In this document: positions 22,343 to 34,112 of the stretch, piece by piece
How positions within the stretch are numbered: the stretch's first letter is position 1
How the letters are laid out: each line of letters opens with the position of its first letter
Origin: Deuterostichococcus epilithicus
Taxonomy: Eukaryota > Chlorophyta > Trebouxiophyceae > Prasiolales > Stichococcaceae
Assembly (NCBI GenBank): GCA_033439295.1
Contig: JAVTLE010000016.1
Coordinates: forward strand, 124,001-188,000
Direction of reading: 5' to 3'
DNA: 64,000 nucleotides
Program-made: the position numbers and the translations under genes
The notes under the pieces: model-generated
Databases searched by the model: none
What the model was told of the DNA's origin: nothing
Seen by the model: the letters and a program-made list of their open reading frames with translations, nothing else

Positions 22343-23170
22343 GACGGCCGGATCAAAACTGGCCGCTGCTGCGCGACGCCCCCTCGATGTACGACGCTCG
22401 GGTGGGTGCGTTGACAGACACCGCCAGTATGGCAGCTGCAGGTGGGGGCGTCACAATCTGTGCAAGCTGCAGATGCGTGGCTGGATTGAGCGGCAGTCAC
22501 GACTGTGTGTGATAGATCCTCAGGCGCCGTGATTCGGCACTGCACTCCTCAATCGGTGGCGATCAGTGGCGATCACATGGCGTGAGACTCTGGCCCAAGG
22601 TGCCAGCGCGAGTTCTTCAAGGGCGATGATGAGAGTGGATAGAGAAAAGTCCAGCTGCGTCGCGACTACCGAATGCAGTCACCTTGTCATCCGGTGTGCA
22701 GGCGGTCCTATCAATCTCGGAACCGTCGTAACCACTGTGATTTCTATCCACAGAAATCAGCCTACTGTTCTGCGACCGCGCGCGCGATAGCGGCGCCACA
22801 TATCGAAATATCTTAGAAGCAGGTGCGGGTTTCGGAGCGGCGATTCCGACGAATCCCCCAACTGAGATCGCTCCAAATGCGATCGTTAAGACTTTTGTCA
22901 CGGTTTACAACCATTGCAGGCATGTAGATCACTTGATCGCGTGAGCGAGCTTGAACGGCTGAAACCTTACCTAGTCCAGCGGGTCAGACGACCCGCGTTC
23001 GTCCCAAGGCCTGGCAAACAGAGAGGATCAGGTGTCACAGCTGATGCGCATCCCAGCTGAAAGACTCCTGAGGCATGGCGCCCCCTGCGTGCTCACCGAA
23101 TCGAGCTTTTGGGCAGAGTGGCGTAAGTCTTGAATTTAAGCTAATCCGAGCGCAGGTTGCGGCTGCCGCC
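22343..23170. promoter_or_regulatory. Divergent promoter region between GPAT and formate dehydrogenase
   Basis: About 830 bp separate the two start codons, so both promoters and 5' UTRs must lie here. GC is lower around 22600-22900. I see no clear TATA box, riboswitch or other named element. The assignment rests on geometry only. Confidence 0.55.
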
Positions 23171-26100
23171 ATGGGGCTGCAACGCCTTGCGATAGCTGCG
23201 GCTCAGGGCGCGAGGCGCCTGGGCGCGGGGGGCCTGACCGGATCGGCCGGGATGATCGGCGTGCAGGTACAACAATCAATGACGTGTGAACGAATGCAGA
23301 TTCCTTAGTCACCAAGACATTGGGGCGCATTCCAGCTGCACCGTGCGGCGGAGACTTCACGGATTTGGCGTTTGTGCGACGCCTCGGTTGTCCGATGCTT
23401 CTTACGCTCCTCTATGCGTTTGCTCCTGCGCATCATTCAGTGACGTCAAATCATGCTTGCCGGGACAAGCAGGGCGGCGCCGTGCGGACGGCAGAAGCGG
23501 CGGCGATACTCGGGGTGCGCACGGCCACAACGTCCAGCTTAGCCGGCAAGGAGGGCCTGAAGATCACCGCCGTGCTGTATGACGGCGGTGAGCCCGCGCG
23601 CAATGAGCCCAGGTGACGCTCTGCAGGGTTGGTCTGTGATCTGCCGGCGTGGCCCAGCAGCACTGCGGACTCGTGGGGCTGGTGCGGCTTCAGGCATGAG
23701 TCTGGTGGGGAACGTGGCACTCATCAAGACCTTCCTGCCAATTTCAAAAAACGCTGCGGAACAGAGTGCTTGGGCCGGAGCCTTGCCAGCCCACCGCGAC
23801 TCAGGCGTGATGGGTTCTCGACACTCAACAGGCTGCTGGGCACGACAGAGAACGCACTGGGGCTGCGCGACTGGCTGAAGGAGCGCGGCCACACACTGGT
23901 CGTGACTTCCGACAAGGAGGGCGACGACAGCGAGCTGGACAAGAACCTGCCAGACAGCGACATTTTGATCACAACGGTGCGCCCAAGTCGCAAAAGGGTC
24001 CGCTGGGTCACCCCTGCCCAAAAAAAAAGCAGAGGCAGCTGAAGTACCAAAGGTAGTGCTGTGCCGTTCTGCTCTGGTGCATTTGCTGCAGTGCTGCGTG
24101 GGTGCGCGCCGGTGACCAGTTGTATAATTCATTGCCACAGCCCTTCTGGCCGGCGTACGTGACCGAAGAAAGGCTCAAAAAGTCCCCCAAGTTGGCGCTG
24201 TCGCTGACGGCTGGCATTGGCTCCGACCACGTGGACCTCATCGCCGCCTCCAAGGTGAGCTACTTCTCCAAATTTACATCAAGATCTGCGATGATCATGT
24301 TGTTCTGCACATCGCAGCAGCGACCATGTTGACCATGTCGCTGCGTCCAAGGTGTCTCGTCTGATTTGCTGAGGCATTCAGGATTGCATGTTGTTCGAGA
24401 GAGAGCGCGGCCACATAAGGCCCGCTGTGGCAAGGCTGCTGTGCCGTCCTGTGGCGGCAAGGGAGTGGCAAGTGAGGGCAACAGCTGCAATCAAACACGC
24501 GATGCCAAGCCCCGCTCGAGTTCCAAGGCCTTGCTGGCTGAACACCCAGCTCCTGGTCAACCAGGAGCCCCACTCCCAAAGCCCGGGATAACATCATGAA
24601 GCGAGGATGTTTTTCCATAATGTTTCTGCCGTGCGCGACAGGCGGGCTTGACAGTGGCGGAGGTCACTGGCAGCAACACTGTCAGCGTCGCCGAGCACGT
24701 GCTGATGATGATCCTGGTGCGGCCTGACATGGTCCCCTACACCTGGTCGTTCATGGTATCATCGTCTAGCCTTGCCACCCAGCACCGACTTCACTGCACC
24801 GAGCGAGCATGGGCCTGTTGCATCCGGTGCTTGCCCAAGGGTCAGAGCGCTGCCTCCCAGCGCTGGAGCAGGTGGTACCGGCCCGCACGCCAATCGGTTG
24901 TTAAACTCCTGGAAAACTGAACCACTGAGGATGCACGAGTTCGACCGCTTGTCTGCAATCACTGCACCGATCACCACCGTTGGATGCTGTGTCCCATGCA
25001 GAGCCTCGTGCGCAACTACATGCCAGCTCACCAGCAGGTGCTCAACGGCGAGTGGAACATCTCCGCCATCGCCGCCAAGTGAGTCTTGCATTGTTGCACA
25101 CGATAGCATGGACATCTCCTACCGCGCCCAACCCTAAACTTGAAATCCTTCATCTGAGGTCACTGTGGCAGCTGCTTGCTGGCGGTACTGCTGGTGCACG
25201 GCCCGCTGCCACTGTCATGGGCGCACTGTTGGGTTGAAATGTCACCTGGCAGCGCCTGCGCTCGTCACATTGCAGGGCATTTGACCTGGAAGGGAAGGTG
25301 GTCGGCACCGTTGGCGCCGGCCGCATCGGTCAACTGGTGCTACAACGCCTGGGGGTGTGTCTTCAATTCTAAAAGCCGGAACAAAAAGCGAAACGCTCTC
25401 TGAGACTTGACTGCACGCCAAGCCCTTGAAAGGCGGCGGAGCCTGTGGCAGCGCTCCCGTACGGACAGGACAGTCCTGCTGCCAACGATGGCTTCTCTGG
25501 GCGGGCGACAATACGGAGGTGATGACGCTGCAGTTGAGCGGTCGGGTCTACCTGGAGGAACTTAGTGGGGTTCACCGCGGCACTTGCATGTTTGCAGTTG
25601 CTTAGGCTTCTCCAAGGCTTCACTCGTGGGGAGCTGCCACACTGCGGCAGCATCTGCGGCAGCATCTGTCGCCTTTCAAAGGGATGCGAGCAGCAGCAGA
25701 ACCTGACAGCCCCCTGCGGGCAGACTTCATCAGGGAGGAGCCGCTCGGATGAATCCATTACCTGAACCCCCTTCAGACTGGTTGACTCGGAGGACGTGTG
25801 CTTAGGGCTTCAACTGCGAGGAGCTGCTGTACTACGACTACGTTGGCCTGGACTCGGAGACGGAGAAGCGTCTCGGGGCCCGCCAGGTGGAGCTGGAGGA
25901 GCTCGTCAGGTGTGCTTGGTATCCTGCGTGTTGGTTCCCGTCTCCAGTCGTACCATTGTCCGCAGGTCGAAAAGGCAGCTGTCTTCAGCGCTGGCAAAAA
26001 CGCCCTCTCGCTTGCCGAGTGGCTGCCCCAAACAAACCACACAAGCTCATCTCGTCACATTTGCCGACGCGGCCGCGGGCGGCCTGCCGCAGCCAGCAGT

Positions 26101-28036
26101 GGCTCCGGCAGGGATCGGACTTTCTTGCTTTTGCCGCAGCGATTGCTGATCTAGATTGTTCTTGTGCTTTGTCCGCAGCTCCTGCGACGTGGTGACCATC
26201 AACTGCCCGCTGCACGAGGGCACCAAGGGTCTCTTCAACAAGGAGCTCATCGGCAAGATGAAGAAGGGAGCCTACTTGGTACGCTTTCTGTTCTGCACCT
26301 GAAAGTACGCCAGCATCACTGCACACGGTCCTGCCGAGTGAAAACAAGGGCCAAACTACCACGACCAGATTGGCCAAACGAAAGAAGAACGCATGCCCAC
26401 CAGTATCCTGTCCTCCTGTGTTGGCAACCATCTTGAACTATGCGCGGCGAGGGCGGCCTGGTCGACTTGCGCAGGTGAACACGGCTCGCGGCGCCATCTG
26501 TGACACCGAGGCAGTCCGGGAGGTAAGCTGAACTCCTGCCATGCGTGCGCATGTTATCAATGCAGCGTCAGCCCTTTTGTCTCCATGTCATCAAATGCCC
26601 GATAACGCCTCTTCTTCATCTTCTCTGTGCAGGCGCTGGAGAGCGGCCACCTGGCCGGCTACGCAGGTGCGGTCACAGTAAGCTGTGCAGGAGCATGTCA
26701 GTGACAGTCTGGTTGCTCAGACCGCAGCATCGCGAGCATTTGCACGTGCATCAGTGCCCTGGTAGAGGTGCGAACCGGCAACTGAGAGAGAAGCGGCACC
26801 TATTCCCCTCCTGACACGCTGCGCAGGTGACGTGTGGTACCCGCAGCCGGCGCCGAAGGACCACCCGTGGCGCAGCATGCCCAACCAGGCCATGTGGGTT
26901 TATCAAATCAATCAAACGATCAATGGATGGTTGTTGGTAGCTTGATTTGGCGCTGCTGTTGATGTTGCCATCTTCTGGACCTGATTGCGGCCATGTCCAG
27001 TGCTGGCCTCATCAAGCATGCTGTCATTGGTGCCTGCAGGACACCCCACTACTCTGGCACGACTCTGGATGCTCAGGTGCGCGTGGCCTCTGCGGGTTGG
27101 GTTAGGGTTGAGATTATGGTCGTGTTCCCACGCATGCCTTCTGAAGCATTTAACTGCACACGCTTGGGCACATCTGCACTGCCATCGGCGCCGCAGGCTC
27201 CTTGCGCATGTCACAGTTCACGATTCACTGCTCCTGGCGGCAGCCGCAGCGGCACGCGGCAAGGAACCCGCGTACAACCTGGACTTAATGCTCCGGTGTC
27301 CCAGTATCCTCAAGCTCAAGCTCGAGCTACAACTTCACTGCTCGACTGATCTGCAGGCTCGGTACGCAGCCGGCGTCAAGGACATCCTGCAGCGCACATT
27401 TGACGGCAAGGACCTGAAACCTGCTGACATCATCGTGAAGGAGGGCAAGCTGGCGCCGCAGGTGGGCTATCTATCACAGGGCCGATCAGGCACCGGCACC
27501 GGCTACAAAACCGCTTTACCGACTGATGACGCCTGCCTGCAAGACTGGTTGAATTCCACCTGTGCTCGCTGGGAGGTCGTGCTGCAGGTTACGGTGCCGT
27601 CGTCGGTGCAGGGTTTCGCGACCCCAATGTCGTATTCGTTTTGGCGGGTGATTCCGGGCAAACGTTTGCTGTGAGGGAGGAGAAACCTAATTCTCACCTG
27701 TGATGGCTGCAGTACGACAAGGCAGCCAAGAAGGAGGAGCGCAACCTGAAGCACGAGCCCGGGTGCGCATTGCATGCATATCCCCTTCCCCCAACCCCCC
27801 CTCGCCGCGCGGGGGCCGCCTGGAGCGAGCGGCCGGATGATCGCCGAGTTGGCTGGTCATCTGCCCGGTGCTGTGCACAAATATCCCGCTGTTGTTGCCT
27901 AAGATCAGTCTGCCAGGGGTATACTTTGCGCAATGCACGCACCTGCAAGCGTATCGCTGTCTCCTGCCCTTTCAGGTGGGAGAGGCAGGCGAAGAAGCAG
28001 GCCAAGGATAAGACTGCCGGCCAGACGCTGTCCTGA
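23171..28036 (+). CDS. FDH: NAD-dependent formate dehydrogenase, organellar
   Basis: Oxidises formate to CO2 with NAD+; plant orthologs are mitochondrial. Sixteen exons: 23171-23266, 23473-23612, 23832-23976, 24141-24254, 24642-24716, 25002-25078, 25276-25354, 25806-25909, 26179-26278, 26475-26522, 26633-26666, 26827-26893, 27040-27076, 27357-27461, 27713-27762, 27976-28036, all GT-AG and phase-consistent, giving 443 residues. The N-terminus [18 protein letters not shown] is a likely targeting peptide. Family signatures: [46 protein letters not shown], the Rossmann glycines [10 protein letters not shown] followed by YYDY (the Asp selects NAD+), [12 protein letters not shown], catalytic Arg in [27 protein letters not shown], and the Gln/His pair in [15 protein letters not shown] short Lys-rich C-terminal extension follows KLAPQYDKAAK. 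Divergent from GPAT. Confidence 0.97.
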
Positions 28037-28686
28037 AACACTGAACCGCGGAAATCCTTCACCCTGGCGCCGAAATGGGGCTGTGGCTATTGCGCCGCCA
28101 GCTTCCGTGCGTGGATGATCGGGAGGCGCAAAACACCTACCAGACGAGAACAGCAGCGGCTGTAGCAGCCGCTGCTGTTCTCGCTGCAGCCGCTGTGCAG
28201 CCAGCAGAGTGGGCATGGGGAAGACTTGGCTTTTGCAAGAGACTAGTCGAGGGCGTTAACGACCATTGGTATTTTCCCAACGCCTTGGCTGCAGTGGCGT
28301 TGGGCAAGCCGGACCAGATTGGCGCTTTGGCCTATGAATGTTTCATCTCGAGATGCAGCTTGGATTATTACCAACCTGCGTCCTATTGATGAGGGACCGG
28401 GTGTGTGCCGGCATGACATATTGTTCTATGCGCAACAGCGGCAGACCCTGGTCGTTATTAGCTGCATCAATTCAAGGGCAAACACATTATCACACAACCT
28501 CCCTGGTTATATGTTGTAGCGCTGCAGAATGCTGCACAAACGGTGGATCTAGTTACGAAAGCATTTGAAACGCTACTACGACTAGCACACTTAGCTTGCA
28601 ACCCATGCCGCACCCAAATCTTCAGTGTTGTCCACCAAGCATCCATCCACCTGCCTCGCAATCTAGCCATTTCGGTACGCCTGACC
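28037..28686. other. Intergenic between convergent formate dehydrogenase and methyltransferase
   Basis: About 650 bp holding both 3' UTRs. The only distinctive element is the perfect hairpin at 28145-28183. No coding signal is convincing. Confidence 0.5.
28145..28183. other. Perfect 18-bp inverted repeat (hairpin) in the formate dehydrogenase 3' flank
   Basis: CGAGAACAGCAGCGGCTG at 28145-28162 is followed by TAG and then its exact reverse complement at 28166-28183. It lies 109 nt past the FDH stop, probably in the 3' UTR. Transcribed from either strand it would fold into a very stable stem with a 3-nt loop. Confidence 0.85.
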
Positions 28687-31600
28687 TCAGAACTCGTCGT
28701 TTCCGGCAAATGCAGCACACCAGCCGTGCGGGTGCACCGCCACAGGGCTGCCAAACAGCTGCGCAACCTGCAGGCAGCACCGCCAAGTTTGTCACTGAGG
28801 CATCATTCCATGACGGCAGCTTCAACAAGCCAATGCTGGCCTTGTGATTCATCAGTCCGCTTTCGAGTTCCCCAGACTCGGTGTCAGCGAGCCGTCGACG
28901 CGTCGTGTGATCACATTTCAGGGAAGCTGGCGCTATCCACCAGCGCTGGCATGTCGTCACTGGCAATAGCGAAGCAACTGGTGAAGGTGCGCACCTTTCG
29001 GCATCCGGGCGCCGCCGACATGAGCTCCAGGTATTGGCTGTGGTGGTGTGGCTCGCACAGCATGACCTGCCGTACACCCAGAAGCTCTTGTATTATGTAT
29101 CGCCAGCGGAGCGGAGACCGAAAGTGCTCCTCTAGCAAGCGCGATGCAACAATCGAGTTTGCTCGTGAGCGAGCTCCCACGGCTTGGCATGATCGCTGCA
29201 CAGCGATAAATAATGGCCAACAAGGGGCTTCGTGTCTCTGAAAAAGGCCAAAGACTCTGCCGGAATCTGCCGCACCTTGTTGTGGCCTATATAGAAGGGC
29301 ATGAGCTTGTCCTGGGACCCTCCGATCTGCGCAAGCGGAACTCGGAATCAACTGCGTGCCCCACATGTTGGCACGACTCTGCCCAGGCTAGGCACTTCCC
29401 CAGTTGGCAGCATACGCGCGATTGAGCAAAACACGAGGGCAGCGGCTTGACGCCCACACTGCGGCACGCCTGCTGCGCGCCAACTGTCTTTGAACACACG
29501 ACCAAGGCACTTGCGTGTAGTCGATCAAAAGCTCGCCTGCAGCTGCTCGTAAATGAAACCCTCCATGAACAGCGCCAGCCCCAGGTACACCTCAGGCCAA
29601 TCGGCGTTGAACACGTCGTCAACAATGACGACGCCTCCGTCTGTGTGGTAGGTGCAGGAAAGTGGAACGTGACCGGTCCTGCGCCTTCCTCATCCACATC
29701 CAGAGCCACAAGCAGCGGTCCAACAGCAGCTGAGGCATTGGGTCCAGGCGAGTCTGATGGGCCCGCGACATCGAGGAGCCAGCAGGCGTCAGGGCAGCTG
29801 ACATCGAGTCTGCCGGCAGCTGAAGCCGCGTCACACATCCAACGGCAGGGCTTGCCTGCAAGGGAGGCCGCTGCAAGGCGCAGGTCGATGCATGTGGCCC
29901 TCGCGCTGTGGCAGCCGTCCACACTGAAGATTCGCACGCCTGGGAACGGGAGACAGGGTGACAGGAGGGTCGGGCTCTTGCCAGTGGGGTCATGTTCCCA
30001 TGCGCATTGGTGTGTCAGGGACGGCGCCGAACACCACTTTGCACCACTGCGCAGAGGCGCTCGGGTGCTCGGGCGCTGCGGCAGCCGTGCCCAAGAAAGC
30101 GAGTCAGGCCAGATCGCATGGTGGCAAGAATGATGACAGCCTCGCACCCTGGTCGCTGGACTGAGGGAGCGACTTTGACAGCGCCACGCGCACGTCGACG
30201 TGCGCGACCCGTGCCGAGTCGGACTTCATGAGCACCACCCGGTCTGGCAGCGTCTTGGAGGTTTCGCCTGCAGGTGCAGTGGTTCTCCGTTTCAGAGAGG
30301 GCGCAGTGGGATGCAACACGTAGGGGGGCTCTGCTCCTGGGGAGCCCTGCTGAGTCCCCTAAACCCTGGACTTCAAGGGCACGACCCACCGGCCCGCCAG
30401 CATTTTGGCGGGGAGTGCGCAACAGCTATGTTTTTTGCAAGATGATGGTTGGCACTGGATGTGGGCAGCAGCCCGCCTGCGGAGCCTGGCCTGCAGCCAG
30501 CAGCCATGTGGGAAGCACCTGCGCAAGGGCAACCCTGCACCGCTGCCCCCGGCGCCCCGACCACAGCGGGCCAGCCCTGTGAGAACGGTGCGCATTGCGC
30601 CCGCTCCTTCGCCCAAGGGGGACCCCGCTGCAGAGCCTGGCATTCACACTGCGGCTGGGTGTGTGCACACAGCCAGCCGCATAGGAGCAGCGGGGGCACC
30701 GCACCGGTCGACAACGCGTCCTGGAGGTTGCGCCAGGTGCCCTCCAGGGAGCCGACGCCCGAGTTGTCCTCCGGCTGCGCCGGCTCCTCAAACAGGTCGA
30801 TGCCCACGGCGCCTTCCTGCGAGTTCAAGTTTTCGAAGAGGTTACAGCCTGCATCTGCTGGCGTTGGAGCTGCCAGGTGCGGCGTTTGAGCACGGACCCG
30901 TGTGTGGCACCGGATGGAGCGCCGGCCCTGTTGCTGCAGCTTTTCTAGGAATCAATCAGTTGTGCTGGGCTTCGGGACCTCATCCAGGCTCATGCGGCAA
31001 GCAGTCGGGATCGACATGCGAGGCTGACCGCGGTGTGCACAGCCGCATGGGCTTGCTGGATGGAGCACCAGCTGCCATACCGAAACATGTCAGCAGGGTA
31101 TGAGCTGCATGCACACCTGGGGCCCGCATAGCAGCGTTAACGGGATGAAGCTGCGGCCGTGATACACTCCGACCTCCGCGACATGGCCGCCGATGCCCTG
31201 CTCCCGCTGGCAGGCGTGCAGCCGCGCATACGTCTGCGCGTCAGGAGGCGCAACCTGTTGATCAGGGGGAAGGATGGAAAAGATGTGTGATCAGACCAGC
31301 TGCCTGCCCCGGGTCCCGACAGGCCTCAGAAACCGCGCCAGCTGTTTGCGGACGGCGGCGGTGATAGCAGGCGCAATGGGTGCACGCCACACAGCCTCAT
31401 CATGGACACCAGAGGCAAACGAAGGGGAGGCAGGCCCTGCGAACAGTACGGACGGTGGACTACGGATGGAGGCTTCTCGCACTGTGCAGGATGTGATCGC
31501 TGTGCGGCGAGCAGCGCCCACCTCCAAAAGTGCTGGCTCGAAGAAGCCGGGGATGCCGTCCACCTGGTCTGCAAAACCCAGCAGCGCCGCCACCTCTGCC

Positions 31601-31740
31601 GCCGCTGGGTGTTCGTCCGCCCACAGACGCTGCGTCAGCAGCCCCAAGCGGCCCTTCCAGGTTCCGGGCGCTGCGCGCTTCCGCTGCGCGGCCTGCAGCC
31701 GCCGCTGCTCCGCCGCGACGGCCCTGTGCAGCGGGCAGCG
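28687..31740 (-). CDS. Class I SAM-dependent methyltransferase-like protein (5' end unresolved)
   Basis: Predicted small-molecule or sugar methyltransferase of the Rossmann-fold type; the substrate is unknown. Exons in transcript order: from about 31730 down to 31522 (first exon border unsure), 31117-31254, 30705-30816, 30148-30267, 29856-29939, 29537-29640, 29276-29311, 28995-29066, 28687-28767 (stop); all phases agree. Signatures: SAM motif I in VAEVGVYHGRSF, an acidic loop in GIDLFEEPAQPEDNSG, SVDGCHSARATCIDL, then SLADGGVVIVDDVFNADWPE and DKLMPFYIGHNK. It ends in VAVHPHGW and GNDEF. Two introns use GC donors (at 29855 and 29536); in both cases only the GC-AG splice restores an unbroken family-like sequence. 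Convergent with FDH, divergent from ribosomal P2. Confidence 0.82.
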
Positions 31741-32516
31741 TAGGCGGTGGGGTCAGGAGGTGGCTTCTCCGTCATAAGAGGCCGGATACAGCTGATACAG
31801 GCGTGATCTTTCGCGACTCCCTAACAGTCTCCTCTCTCCGTTGGCCTGTGCAGGCTTGCGATGTGGTGTGTGGCGCTATCGAAGTACCTGGCATTTTCAG
31901 GCGCAATCCAGCCGTTTTTTGGTCGGACCGGGGCAGTTGCAATGAACTCAGGTCATTCGAATATACTCACCCGCGTCGGGCCTCCTGGTTCTCGCCGGTG
32001 GCGGATGCTTGAGGGGTGCGGCCAATGCAGCGGCGGCGCCCTGAATTCAAATTTCGATTGCAGCTTCGCCGGGTGGGCTGGTGCAATCCGGATTGGCACC
32101 TGAGCAAGCTGAAGTATTTTGAGCAGTTTCTGAGCATCGATGAGCCACTGGTCAGCAGCGGGAAACTGCGGCGATCTGGGGACACCTCAGTGAGTGCAAA
32201 TTCTCTTGAAGCGGGGACAGCAATGTCCCGCAGAAGACCGATAGCAAGCAGGAACAACGCTGCGGAGGGCTAGACGCAGGATTTGATGCGGCTGCACTGC
32301 TCATATTGTGATACTGCAGTCACGGTGGCCTTTCAAAGTTTGCCGTTCCGGCGTTCGGCACCTTTCGACAAAACTGCCTGTCCGGTCCTGGTTCTACGGG
32401 CGCAGGTGCAACTAAACTTATAGTCCCGCGCGGCTGGCACCAAATTTTGCAGCCTGCTCCGCTGGTGCCCTCTTCCCCAGGTCTCGGCGAAGCGGTTAAA
32501 ACGACGCACGTCCAAG
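31741..32516. promoter_or_regulatory. Region between the divergent methyltransferase and P2 genes
   Basis: Should contain the P2 promoter and the unresolved 5' end of the methyltransferase. A possible ATG for the latter lies at about 31776 (minus), but its frame does not join directly. No named regulatory motif is evident. Confidence 0.4.
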
Positions 32517-33601
32517 ATGCGTGTGATCTCCGCCTACTTGCTGGTGAGTCGTGCGCGCATGTTTGCCACTGGCAGTGGAGGCTGCTGCGTGCAAGGCGGC
32601 TCAACCGAGCTGCAGGACTAGCCTACCGCGTGCCGCGAACAAACTCCAGCCTTTGCGATGTGCTGAGCTTTCGTTTGGCCTGCAGGCTGTGCTGGGAGGA
32701 AACAGCTCGCCCTCGAAGGATGACATCACGTCCATCCTGAGCTCTGGTGGGCTGTTGCTCCAGTGTGCCAAACCGCACCACACAACTGAGGAGGCCTGCC
32801 GGTCATGCTTGAGGATGCCAACTATTGGATTCCTGGGACGCATACACGACCGAGAACACCACAGGCCCGGACGCCGCTGTACTGACGGGAATGTTCCCGT
32901 CGCACTGCAGTTGGCATTGAGGCGGAGGACGACAAGATCGAGCTGCTGATCAAGGAGCTCGACGGCAAGGATGTGAACGAGGTCATCGCCGAGGGTGCGC
33001 CATGCAGTCAGTTTCTGGCGAGTTGATGTCGCCGTCAGCCATCAGACCTGAAATAAAACCGCGAGGACATCGACGAGCTCATCGTTGAGGGAGAGACAAC
33101 TCTGCGTCCTGAACACTAGGTCCTTGGGCCAACCCACATGATGTGCAAACCCAAAGCTGCAAGGGCGGCGGGCATTGCGTCAAGCCGGGTGTGAGATGTT
33201 CGGTGCACAGGTGCCAGCAAGCTGGCGTCCGTGAGCGCGGGCGGCGGCGGCGGCGGTGGTGGCGGCGGCGGCGGTGGTGGCGGCGGCGGAGGCGGCGGTG
33301 CCGCGGCAGAGGCCGAGGAGGAGAAGAAGGAGGAGGAGGAGGAAGAGGAGGACGACGTGAGTCGCACATTTGTAGATATCTAAACCATTTGCTGGCTTGC
33401 CTTGTCGAGCGTGGGCAGTCCTGGCATGGCAGCCATTCTGACAAACCGCCTGGCAGTGTGCTCTGCACCGACGCATTGAGGTCGGCATCTATGACCCTGT
33501 GTGGTTGGGCTTCAGTCCGCAGGCTACTGCACCATTGCCAAATGCTGAGCCATCTTGTGTTTCCAATCGTGCAGGACATGGGCTTCTCTCTGTTCGACTA
33601 G
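32517..33601 (+). CDS. RPP2: 60S acidic ribosomal protein P2
   Basis: Lateral stalk protein of the cytosolic large ribosomal subunit; dimerises with P1 and recruits translation factors. Exons: 32517-32543, 32686-32746, 32911-32994, 33211-33356, 33575-33601, giving 114 residues. The N-terminal dimerisation helices read MRVISAYLLAVLGGNSSPSK, DDITSILSSVGIEAEDDKIE and LLIKELDGKDVNEVIAEG, followed by SKLASVSA, a tract of about 20 glycines, an acidic Lys/Glu stretch and the invariant stalk tail DDDMGFSLFD. The first exon codes only nine residues and the last only eight plus stop. A second frame very like the DVNEVIAEG exon end lies 96 bp downstream in the intron at 33066. Confidence 0.95.
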
Positions 33602-34112
33602 ACGCCCCGCCGGCGGGGAGGACGCTGCACTTGGCTGCAGTGTCAGGCGCAGCACGACCGAATCCGTTTTCGATGGACGCGAGGACCTGCAGCCAGCCCT
33701 GCGCTTGCTTTCAGTCCAGCGGCTCTCGAATGCTGCAGCTGAGCTCACATGATGTCGTTCTACGCGCATCGGCAGTGTCGCTTGCAATGTGTGTCCGCTG
33801 TAATCCTGTTCGTGACCTTTGTGTCAGCGCGAGGTGGTGAGAGCCACCTTTCCTGGTCATCAGATTTCGTGCTGGTTCCGTATCCATGCATGAGGCCTCG
33901 GAGACCTGCATCTCCAGCTCAGGTTACCAGGCTCCCTGCATCCGGGGTGCAGTAGTAGCTAAGCACCGATGCCCAGTGTGGTCTTGCGTGTGGCGGGATC
34001 AAGAGAGGGTGTCAAAAGCGGGTGATGGTCTGCGTGTAGCATTACAGCAGGAAAGTGCAACCTGATCTGACAACGACGAGGACAGTGCTGCAGGGTGTCT
34101 GCGCTGACGCGC
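33602..34112. other. Intergenic between convergent P2 and plastid L6 genes
   Basis: About 510 bp holding two 3' UTRs. No further element seen. Confidence 0.5.

Noticed and set aside
28911-28995. Read-through C-terminus of the methyltransferase (VRTFTSCFAIASDDMP and on to a stop)
   Set aside because: A GT donor follows the preceding codon, and the phase-0 exon 28687-28767 gives a better family-like ending; read-through remains a minor alternative.
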